DNA from: Mariprofundus ferrooxydans PV-1
Lineage (GTDB): Bacteria; Pseudomonadota; Zetaproteobacteria; Mariprofundales; Mariprofundaceae
Assembly (NCBI RefSeq): GCF_000153765.1
Contig: NZ_DS022295.1
Location: 453,095-498,433, forward strand
Direction: 5' to 3'
DNA length: 45,339 nt
Positions 13,463-18,974 of the stretch are shown here, piece by piece. The notes below the pieces were generated by a model that ran no database searches, was not told the DNA's origin, and worked only from the letters and a program-made list of their open reading frames with translations. The first letter of the stretch is position 1, and every line of letters starts with the position of its first letter. The position numbers and the translations under genes are program-made.

Positions 13463-13667
13463 AATGCACCTCCCCGGTTCCGGTTTCATAATTGATATGC
13501 AGCTCGCGCACATAGGCGCAGGCATTGCAGTGATTGATGCCCATCCATTCAGTACCGGTGCGCCCGGTGGAAAGGTCCCTGACGATCGGGCAGCGGACAG
13601 ACGGCATAACTGCCGGCCGCATATATGCGCTGCGTATCTGGATGGGGCGAATGGTGATGGTAGACAT
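13452..13667 (-). CDS. Small Cys-containing phage protein
   Basis: A 71-residue protein with Cys26, Cys47, Cys50 and Cys69. The Val-Arg-Cys-Pro-Ile-Val-Arg-Asp-Leu-Ser pattern followed by Cys-Asn-Ala-Cys resembles small phage zinc-binding proteins, and parallels Cys-Pro-Val-Ile-Gly-Asp-Ile in the protein at 17,545. It overlaps the next gene by 11 bp, and its stop is 1 bp inside the start of the winged-helix gene end. Role unknown. Confidence 0.65.
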   Translation of the reverse strand: MSTITIRPIQIRSAYMRPAVMPSVRCPIVRDLSTGRTGTEWMGINHCNACAYVRELHINYETGTGEVHCAA

Positions 13668-14011
13668 TATATCTTCAGCCCCAGCTGGCCGTGGATATCC
13701 GGCAGGCTGACTTTCTTCATGCGTGCCACCTTTTTCAGGCTGGCCAGCGCACGATCGGTGAGAAAGCGGCAGGTATCGTTCAGCTCCTGTTCATTTGCTG
13801 CGATGAAGTAGCCGGATGATGGATGGCCGCAGATGTGATGGCCTTCATCGCGCAGATCTTCAATGATATGGCGCAACCGCCGGCAATGAGCATCGCTCGG
13901 CGTTTTCCATGTTACTTCAGATACCAGCTGCCTGGCTGTGATACCGCGCGATTTGCCGATATGCTTTGTCAGCGCTGACAGCACCGAGTCCCGATCCAGA
14001 TCAAATGCCAT
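13667..14011 (-). CDS. Phage winged-helix-like protein
   Basis: A 114-residue protein. The first 70 residues fit a winged helix: Leu-Thr-Lys-His-Ile-Gly-Lys-Ser-Arg-Gly-Ile-Thr-Ala-Arg-Gln-Leu-Val, then Arg-Arg-Leu-Arg-His-Ile-Ile-Glu-Asp-Leu as recognition helix and His-Pro-Ser-Ser-Gly-Tyr-Phe as the wing. The ATG at 14,011 has AGGAGG 7 nt upstream and overlaps the previous gene by 11 bp. A DNA-binding regulatory role is inferred from the fold pattern only. Confidence 0.7.
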   Translation of the reverse strand: MAFDLDRDSVLSALTKHIGKSRGITARQLVSEVTWKTPSDAHCRRLRHIIEDLRDEGHHICGHPSSGYFIAANEQELNDTCRFLTDRALASLKKVARMKKVSLPDIHGQLGLKI

Positions 14012-14633
14012 TTTGCGCCTCCTGGTACATTTCACGCGCCCGCTGTTCGATGAGCGGAGCGATAATGAACTTCTCGTTCATGCCTTTGCCAACCAGGTCT
14101 GATCGGGCTTTATACAGCCAGTCTTCACGCTCAGCTCCCGGGATCTCCGGCAGCTCCGGATCCAGCGCCTTGCTGATTGCCTGCATGCCGGCTGATGTAG
14201 TCCGCGATGGTTCGCTGTTGCGCCGGACTTCATACCGTTCAGTCTGATCGATATCGGCGCGTTTGCTGAGCTGGCCTATGGCCACCTTGATCAGATAGTT
14301 GTGATTTGCGATCGGCCTTTGCAGATCAGGCTTATCCAACATGATCTGCAAAGACTGAGCCCAGATATTCGATGGGATGTGATAGCTGGCGCGATCGAAT
14401 GCGATCGACTCGGCCAGTACCAGCTCCGAGACTTCATCCAGCAGCTTGCGGGAACGGGCGGATGACAGGTTGCGCTTTAGTGGCGCAAACAGCTTCACGT
14501 ACCGGCCAACCAATGGCCCGCAATCGGACGGCAGCTGCAGAGCGATCATGAGTGCCCGGCGCCACTCCATGTCAGCGCCGAACAGCTCCTCATCGCCAGA
14601 GCACCCGCAGGATGGGCAGGTGAGTTTTGTCAC
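14001..14633 (-). CDS. Phage protein with N-terminal zinc-finger pair, function unknown
   Basis: A 210-residue protein starting Met-Thr-Lys-Leu-Thr-Cys-Pro-Ser-Cys-Gly-Cys. It has an incomplete zinc-ribbon (Cys6, Cys9, Cys11), then a helical body with Ser-Ser-Ala-Arg-Ser-Arg-Lys-Leu-Leu and Arg-Pro-Ile-Ala-Asn-His-Asn-Tyr-Leu. A basic/acidic C-terminal helix follows. The start is GTG in a GTGA overlap with the preceding gene. It is a conserved-looking early gene of Mu-like phages, but I cannot assign an activity. Confidence 0.65.
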   Translation of the reverse strand: MTKLTCPSCGCSGDEELFGADMEWRRALMIALQLPSDCGPLVGRYVKLFAPLKRNLSSARSRKLLDEVSELVLAESIAFDRASYHIPSNIWAQSLQIMLDKPDLQRPIANHNYLIKVAIGQLSKRADIDQTERYEVRRNSEPSRTTSAGMQAISKALDPELPEIPGAEREDWLYKARSDLVGKGMNEKFIIAPLIEQRAREMYQEAQNGI

Positions 14634-15550
14634 AGCTTCACCTGCACTTCATGCATGGGCACAATCACACGGGCTTTAACGCCGGCGCGCAGGGCATAGA
14701 GCAGTGACTCAATCGGATCGGCAAGAGCACGCAGCTCTTCCATATCACAACCCAGCTCGTCTTCCAGATAGCGCCGCGCAGCCTCCCGCGTGATCGCAAT
14801 ACGGATGATGGACGGAATCTGTGGTTCATCGGAAACAGCCGGCGTCTCATGTTGGTCGGTTGCGTCTGCGGCATGCGAATCTGCACTGTTTTGCTGCAGG
14901 TTTTCAGGCTGCGTGTCTGATTCTGTGACTGCAGCTTCGACCTGCTTGCGCTCAGGCTTCGGCTGTTTTAGCTCACCAATGTTGGCTTCGGCGACATCCA
15001 GGGCGGCCTTGAAGTGGTTGAAAAGATCTTTCGACATTTGTGTTGAAGGCGATATCTGCACGCTGATGCGTGAGCCCTTGAACTCAAAAACGCCGGCGGC
15101 ATTCAGGCTTTCAGCCACTTCATCCCAGCTCAGCCCGAGCGATTTCTTGAACGCCTTCAGCCGCTCTACAATCGCGCCTTTTTCAGCCTTGCTGGCCTTT
15201 TGGATATGCATTGCTTTTGAGGCTTTCTTGCCGCGCTTCTTTGCTTCACTCGAAACATTTGCAGAGGGCTTATCCTGTTTAACTGCAACGGCTTCTTGCT
15301 TCACTGGTTCCGATTCATCCTCCAGATCAAGATTGCGCAGCGCATGCAGCTTGTGCTGCAGGGGTACAGCATCGGCCATATCCATATAGATGCGCTCGGC
15401 ATAGGCATTGCAGCCTTCCTTTTGATTCATCAGCGGCGTGATGATGCCCGGCCGGAAGCCTAGGATACTTTCCATTTCTTTCACGGATGCCTTATTGGCT
15501 TCCATGAATTCTTTCAGTCTTTTTTGTGCCATCTCAAGATATACGCTCAC
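14630..15550 (-). CDS. Early phage protein of unknown function, donor of a duplicated module
   Basis: A 306-residue protein. The GTG at 15,550 is preceded by AGGAGG and overlaps the upstream stop as GTGA. The N-terminus (1-70) has a helix-turn-helix look (Met-Glu-Ala-Asn-Lys-Ala-Ser-Val-Lys-Glu-Met-Glu). A basic Lys/Ala linker (Lys-Lys-Arg-Gly-Lys-Lys-Ala-Ser-Lys-Ala) follows, then a second DNA-binding-like region with Leu-Gly-Leu-Ser-Trp-Asp-Glu-Val-Ala-Glu-Ser-Leu-Asn. The C-terminal 75 residues are a separate acidic domain (Arg-Tyr-Leu-Glu-Asp-Glu-Leu-Gly). Its middle part recurs in the gene at 15,914. Function unknown. Confidence 0.7.
   Translation of the reverse strand: MSVYLEMAQKRLKEFMEANKASVKEMESILGFRPGIITPLMNQKEGCNAYAERIYMDMADAVPLQHKLHALRNLDLEDESEPVKQEAVAVKQDKPSANVSSEAKKRGKKASKAMHIQKASKAEKGAIVERLKAFKKSLGLSWDEVAESLNAAGVFEFKGSRISVQISPSTQMSKDLFNHFKAALDVAEANIGELKQPKPERKQVEAAVTESDTQPENLQQNSADSHAADATDQHETPAVSDEPQIPSIIRIAITREAARRYLEDELGCDMEELRALADPIESLLYALRAGVKARVIVPMHEVQVKL
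15181..15310. repeat. Duplicated 130 bp segment, source copy
   Basis: Aligns with 16,120-16,246 with one in-frame 3 bp gap and very few substitutions. It encodes the Val-Ser-Ser-Glu-Ala-Lys-Lys-Arg-Gly-Lys-Lys basic linker in both proteins. Confidence 0.9.
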
Positions 15551-15762
15551 TGGTGAACCTCCTTTACAATTTGTCCCGTTTTTTTCGGGCAGACCGGGCA
15601 CTGCCAGCAGATCAACGGTTGGAGTCCGCCTCTGCCGGCCGGAGTTGAGTGGTGCATTATTCCACCCGTGGGCACCTCCGGCTGACCCTCGACCGTTCGG
15701 GAATGAATGACCCGGCCCGTCGTCGGCAAAATAGTCATTCGTTTGGTTGCCATATCAGCCAT
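15547..15762 (-). CDS. Small Cys-containing phage protein
   Basis: A 71-residue protein ending in a compact Cys-Trp-Gln-Cys-Pro-Val-Cys-Pro-Lys-Lys motif, a possible metal or disulphide site. The rest (Thr-Gly-Arg-Val-Ile-His-Ser-Arg-Thr-Val-Glu) is not recognised. Its stop overlaps the GTG start of the next gene and carries that gene's AGGAGG site, which supports real translation. The start is uncertain: Met at 15,762 or 15,753, neither with a good ribosome site, both overlapping the upstream gene. Confidence 0.5.
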   Translation of the reverse strand: MADMATKRMTILPTTGRVIHSRTVEGQPEVPTGGIMHHSTPAGRGGLQPLICWQCPVCPKKTGQIVKEVHQ

Positions 15763-15917
15763 TTTTCATTGAGCAAATGACAATCTGAACATGGGTGTAT
15801 GTGAGGTGATTTATCGTAATGCTCACAATTCTCACAACTTTTATTTAAAGGGCAGAATGCCGAATGTTCCCCCGCAGGAAGGTTGCGGCATATCTCTGCG
15901 CAGGTGAAATCCATCAC
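15735..15917 (-). CDS. Small Cys-rich putative zinc-binding protein
   Basis: A 60-residue protein with eight cysteines, including Cys-X2-Cys pairs at about 28/31 and 43/46. Residues 6-24 (Cys-Ala-Glu-Ile-Cys-Arg-Asn-Leu-Pro-Ala-Gly-Glu-His-Ser-Ala-Phe-Cys) recur at the N-terminus of the preceding mosaic gene. The start overlaps that gene's stop by ATGA. Probably a small zinc finger; function unknown. Confidence 0.6.
   Translation of the reverse strand: MMDFTCAEICRNLPAGEHSAFCPLNKSCENCEHYDKSPHIHPCSDCHLLNEKWLIWQPNE
15845..15890. repeat. 46 bp perfect repeat, copy 1
   Basis: Identical over 46 bp to 16,399-16,444, in the same orientation. Both copies encode Arg-Asn-Leu-Pro-Ala-Gly-Glu-His-Ser-Ala-Phe-Cys-Pro-Leu near the N-termini of two adjacent small genes. 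Confidence 0.95.
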
Positions 15918-16471
15918 GCCACCTCCAGTTTGCGGATTCGTGTCTTCAGCATTTTGATTAACGTGGAGCGCTTGCCGTCGGTCGATTCCCGGTCCAGCGC
16001 TGCGGTCAGGACACTGATGTCATCGCAGTTGCGAATGGCATAGCGTGCATCATCGACTGATGTGTTGATGATGTGGCGGACCTTTCCAGTCATGCAGCTA
16101 TCTTTGTGGCCTTTGAATTTTTCAGCCTTGCTGGCCTTTTGGATATGCATTGCTTTTGAGGCTTTCTTGCCGCGCTTCTTTGCTTCACTCGAAACATTTG
16201 CAGCGGGCTTATCCTGTTTTGCAACGGCTTCTTGCTTCACTGGTTCTCGTTTGATGGGGCTGCTTAAATTTTCGTTTATCCGTACCTTTATGACCGATAC
16301 ACCGAGATCCACTGGCTCCGGATTTTGCAGCAAGCGCAGCTTTGCCAGCAGCGGTTCCTCATCAGCTATATACATATAGATGCGCTCGGCATAATAGCTT
16401 AAAGGGCAGAATGCCGAATGTTCCCCCGCAGGAAGGTTGCGGCAGGTATCTTCGCATGAGCTATTCATCAC
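15914..16471 (-). CDS. Mosaic early phage protein built from two neighbouring genes
   Basis: A 185-residue protein whose pieces come from different sources. Residues about 8-24 match the Cys-rich 60-mer at 15,735; residues about 26-118 match the middle of the protein at 14,630 (Tyr-Ala-Glu-Arg-Ile-Tyr-Met, then the Lys-rich linker); the last 65 residues are unique (Asp-Asp-Ala-Arg-Tyr-Ala-Ile-Arg-Asn-Cys-Asp-Asp, Lys-Met-Leu-Lys-Thr-Arg-Ile-Arg-Lys-Leu). The DNA repeats are near-identical, so the event is recent. The frame is intact and has ATGA junctions on both sides, so it may be translated; function unknown. Confidence 0.65.
   Translation of the reverse strand: MMNSSCEDTCRNLPAGEHSAFCPLSYYAERIYMYIADEEPLLAKLRLLQNPEPVDLGVSVIKVRINENLSSPIKREPVKQEAVAKQDKPAANVSSEAKKRGKKASKAMHIQKASKAEKFKGHKDSCMTGKVRHIINTSVDDARYAIRNCDDISVLTAALDRESTDGKRSTLIKMLKTRIRKLEVA
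16120..16246. repeat. Duplicated 127 bp segment, derived copy
   Basis: Second copy of 15,181-15,310, inside the mosaic gene. The one-codon deletion keeps the frame open. Confidence 0.9.
16399..16444. repeat. 46 bp perfect repeat, copy 2
   Basis: Second copy of 15,845-15,890, at the N-terminus of the mosaic gene. The junction to the Tyr-Ala-Glu-Arg-Ile module lies just to its left. Confidence 0.95.
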
Positions 16472-16995
16472 GCCACCTCCTCAAGCTCGGACTCGTGCGG
16501 TTTGATCACGAAATCTTCGCCCTGGGTGATGCTGATGCCGGCAATACCATCAACTGCATCAGGCTCGGCCAGAATGGCATCCTTGTTGATCTCTTCCTTG
16601 CTGCGGATAAAGCGATCGAGGCCCAGCGACTTCAGGTTTTCAATCACGCCCATGATGTTGCGCAGCGACACCTTCGGCGGCGTAATGCGCCAGGCTATTT
16701 CACCAGCTCCGAGGTCAGCCGACTTGCGCTTGCCGTTGTTGGTGAGATCGCCGCGATTGGCCTCGCACCACACATGCAGGCCCTGCGAGAGCTCATTGAT
16801 CTGCTCGGCATGCGGTGCCGCCAGCGCCTGATACTTGTCGCGGATCTTCTGGATCTGCTCATTCATAGTGGCTTCGATCCGCTTGCGCTCGTTCTGATGG
16901 CTGCCGATCCGGCGCATATATTCCCGAGCCTCATCCCGGCTCTGTGGAACAGGTCCTACAGCCTTGTTTTTGATGCGTTTTGCATTACTTGCCAT
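16468..16995 (-). CDS. gam: Gam-like host-nuclease inhibitor
   Basis: A 175-residue protein, the size of Mu Gam (174). Gam is a Ku-like protein that binds double-strand DNA ends and shields them from RecBCD. Family features are the N-terminal long helix (Glu-Ala-Arg-Glu-Tyr-Met-Arg-Arg-Ile-Gly), Trp-Cys-Glu-Ala-Asn-Arg, and the core Gly-Glu-Ile-Ala-Trp-Arg-Ile-Thr-Pro-Pro-Lys-Val. The ATG at 16,995 (Met-Ala-Ser-Asn-Ala-Lys-Arg) with an AAGGAG site is preferred over a longer frame. It overlaps the upstream small membrane gene by 11 bp. Confidence 0.93.
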   Translation of the reverse strand: MASNAKRIKNKAVGPVPQSRDEAREYMRRIGSHQNERKRIEATMNEQIQKIRDKYQALAAPHAEQINELSQGLHVWCEANRGDLTNNGKRKSADLGAGEIAWRITPPKVSLRNIMGVIENLKSLGLDRFIRSKEEINKDAILAEPDAVDGIAGISITQGEDFVIKPHESELEEVA

Positions 16996-17152
16996 GATCT
17001 TCTCCTTGCTCGAGCCAGCGCTCGATATCTTTTGATTCTTCATCCCATTTTTGCATGTCGGAAGTGATGTAGCGCAGGCCGGCCAGCGTGACGATGAGGG
17101 CCACAACCATCACAGCGATCATCAGCAGCGATGCCTCATTATCCGTGAGCAT
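16985..17152 (-). CDS. Small single-pass membrane protein, early operon
   Basis: A 55-residue protein with one membrane helix (about residues 8-27, Leu-Leu-Met-Ile-Ala-Val-Met-Val-Val-Ala-Leu-Ile-Val) and a charged cytoplasmic tail (Trp-Asp-Glu-Glu-Ser-Lys-Asp-Ile-Glu-Arg-Trp). The ATG at 17,152 gives a 14 bp overlap with the preceding gene, while gam starts inside its 3' end. It is an early-expressed membrane peptide; superinfection exclusion is one possible role, but there is no direct evidence. Confidence 0.6.
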   Translation of the reverse strand: MLTDNEASLLMIAVMVVALIVTLAGLRYITSDMQKWDEESKDIERWLEQGEDHGK

Positions 17153-17555
17153 GGCGCTGCTCCCTGCGTGTCTGCGTGCTATATAGACGTGATCTGATGA
17201 ATGAACGACGGCACTCCGGGCATAGGTCCTTTTCGTCCAGACCGCCGGATGCCATGCTCCAGAAGCGCTCGCACCAGCCGCATTCACCAGCGCGCGGGGC
17301 AGGGGTATTGATCACCAATTCACCACCCTCTCTCCGGCAGCCTCCGCCGGCATCGAGGTGCGCAGCAATGCGATCGTATTGCCGCGGTGACTCCAGATAT
17401 TCCACGAACGTCAAACCCATCAAAGCAAAGATGCGGTTGGCCTGAAATCTAACACCGAGCATATTGATCCGATCATCGGTGATCTGCTCGATGGTGAAGT
17501 CAGATATATTTGTTGTCGGCGCTACTCTCCATTTACATGCTAGATTATTCATCAC
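17139..17555 (-). CDS. Phage protein with C-terminal zinc-finger pattern
   Basis: A 138-residue protein. The C-terminal third has Cys-Gly-Trp-Cys-Glu-Arg-Phe and Leu-Cys-Pro-Glu-Cys, a four-cysteine knuckle. The N-terminal half is not recognised. It overlaps the neighbouring genes by 11 bp and 14 bp. A nucleic-acid-binding or adaptor role is likely for such a ribbon, but it is not assignable. Confidence 0.65.
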   Translation of the reverse strand: MMNNLACKWRVAPTTNISDFTIEQITDDRINMLGVRFQANRIFALMGLTFVEYLESPRQYDRIAAHLDAGGGCRREGGELVINTPAPRAGECGWCERFWSMASGGLDEKDLCPECRRSFIRSRLYSTQTRREQRHAHG

Positions 17556-17877
17556 TTCCTCCTGTATTTCTGTTGTTGCGGCATGTTTTGCAGGCCCGAT
17601 GCAGCATCACGCGCAGCGGATTGGTGGCAGCGAATGGCCGCGACTGGTTTTCAATACAGCGGTTTAGCGGGATATCTCCGATCACGGGGCAATCGACGGT
17701 GATGCCCATCAGAGCGCCTTCAACGCGCTTTTGAACATTATCCAAGCGACCGTTATACGTGCCTTTAAGCACCTGATTCACGACCGCCGGACTCATACCG
17801 ATCTGGGTAGCAACAGCAGCCTGGCTGTTAATTTTGCAGGCTTTACGCAGTACGATAATCCACGCCTCACTCATCAC
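17545..17877 (-). CDS. HTH protein with C-terminal Cys motif
   Basis: A 110-residue protein with an XRE-like helix-turn-helix (residues 17-47: Ser-Gln-Ala-Ala-Val-Ala-Thr-Gln-Ile-Gly-Met-Ser-Pro-Ala-Val-Val-Asn-Gln-Val-Leu). The C-terminal part has four Cys (about 63, 73, 96, 99), including Asp-Cys-Pro-Val-Ile-Gly-Asp-Ile-Pro-Leu. This architecture is common in early regions of Mu-like phages of Gram-negatives. It is probably a DNA-binding regulator; its target is unknown. It overlaps both neighbours by 11 bp. Confidence 0.72.
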   Translation of the reverse strand: MMSEAWIIVLRKACKINSQAAVATQIGMSPAVVNQVLKGTYNGRLDNVQKRVEGALMGITVDCPVIGDIPLNRCIENQSRPFAATNPLRVMLHRACKTCRNNRNTGGSDE

Positions 17878-18205
17878 TCACCTCCGCCGGATCGAAGGTT
17901 TTTCCGGAATTGGGGTCGAAAACAACGCCGCCTTTACCTGCCACCGGCTGGATTGGTCCGCTGTTGTTGGCCACTGCATAAATAGCATGGCCGCCGGCCG
18001 ATCCATGCCGCTTGGCGCGGGCAATGCGCAGGTGTCCGGAGGCAACCAGTGCCCGGATATATTTGGTGGCGTTGCTGTCGCTGATCTCGGCTGTTGCCAC
18101 GATCTCGGGGATGGTGAAACGGCGCAGCATGCGCATCGACTGCCAGGCGCGATAGCGTGATGTCCTGTGCGGGTTTTTGGTTCCGCACCCAATCAGTCGC
18201 GCCAT
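17867..18205 (-). CDS. Winged-helix/HTH early phage protein
   Basis: A 112-residue protein. Residues 22-75 fit a MarR/ArsR-like winged helix: Arg-Arg-Phe-Thr-Ile-Pro-Glu-Ile-Val-Ala-Thr-Ala-Glu-Ile-Ser, then Ala-Thr-Lys-Tyr-Ile-Arg-Ala-Leu-Val-Ala-Ser-Gly-His-Leu. It follows the MuB-like gene with a 1 bp overlap. A helper role in transposition or an early regulator are equally possible. Confidence 0.7.
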   Translation of the reverse strand: MARLIGCGTKNPHRTSRYRAWQSMRMLRRFTIPEIVATAEISDSNATKYIRALVASGHLRIARAKRHGSAGGHAIYAVANNSGPIQPVAGKGGVVFDPNSGKTFDPAEVSDE

Positions 18206-18915
18206 CAGCCGACCTCCGGACCGACAAAGAACGGCTCACCCTTCGGCCAGTCGGCCAGCGACATGCGAGCCTTGCCGTTCTTTTTACCACGTGCCTCGAT
18301 ACGAGACAGGCCGACTGTCATATTGCGGGCCAGACCGTGGGTGGATTTATGCAGGGCTGCAAGCAGATCATCATCGACAATCACTTCACACAGTCCATCG
18401 GCCAGCAGGCGGGCATCATCCAGATCGCACGGCGTGAACTCGACCCATTCGGCCAGACGGCCCGATACCTGCTTGCGCGCCTGGATCTTGCGATGGATTC
18501 CTTCCATGCCGATGAGAATCACTGGAACTGCGCTCATATCGTGCAGATCGCGCAGGGTTTCCACCATGCGTTGCTGCTCGATCACATAATCAGCCTCATC
18601 GATAAACAACGGCCGGCCTGTCTCTTCCAGCTTGGCCACGATGGCGGCGGCCATTGATGCCAGCGAGCGCATCTTAGGCAGGTTCAGTTCTGAGCTGATC
18701 GCCTCAAGCATGGCGGAAGGGGACCAGACCGCCCATGCCCGCACATAAACACCGTTGCACTGATTGATATACCACGTGATGGCAGTGGTTTTTCCGGCGC
18801 CGGTCGGGCCATATATCAACCCCATACCGGGCATGCCGATAGAGCGGCTGGTAAGCGCTTCTCCGGCAATGGTCAGCCGGGCCACATTCTTGACTTTCAA
18901 TATCTTTGATCGCAT
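18205..18915 (-). CDS. MuB-like transposition target-selection ATPase
   Basis: A 236-residue AAA+ ATPase with Walker A Gly-Pro-Thr-Gly-Ala-Gly-Lys-Thr-Thr (36-44), Walker B Leu-Phe-Ile-Asp-Glu-Ala-Asp (103-109), and Val-Ile-Leu-Ile-Gly-Met-Glu as a sensor-like strand. It binds target DNA, stimulates MuA and gives target immunity. It is shorter than Mu MuB (312) because the N-terminal helix-turn-helix domain is absent, as in BcepMu/IstB-like versions. AAGGAG precedes the ATG. It lies 57 bp downstream of the transposase, the only sizeable gap in the early operon apart from the operator region. Confidence 0.93.
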   Translation of the reverse strand: MRSKILKVKNVARLTIAGEALTSRSIGMPGMGLIYGPTGAGKTTAITWYINQCNGVYVRAWAVWSPSAMLEAISSELNLPKMRSLASMAAAIVAKLEETGRPLFIDEADYVIEQQRMVETLRDLHDMSAVPVILIGMEGIHRKIQARKQVSGRLAEWVEFTPCDLDDARLLADGLCEVIVDDDLLAALHKSTHGLARNMTVGLSRIEARGKKNGKARMSLADWPKGEPFFVGPEVG

Positions 18916-18934
18916 CGTTCTCTCTCCTTGAATT

Positions 18935-18974
18935 GGCTGCCTGTTGACTTCTCACGGTCGGGCAGCCTTTTTTT
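18935..18974 (+). terminator. Plus-strand terminator-like hairpin between muA and muB
   Basis: GGCTGCC (18,935-18,941) pairs with GGCAGCC (18,961-18,967) and is followed on the plus strand by seven T. It faces opposite to the phage genes, so it could stop antisense transcription that would otherwise run through the transposase gene. The long 19 nt loop makes it weaker than usual. Confidence 0.45.

Noticed and set aside
13016-13525. Longer start (13,525) for the 148-residue phage protein
   Set aside because: The GTG at 13,462 has a good ribosome site and the usual 11 bp overlap; the extra residues are the shadow of the upstream gene.
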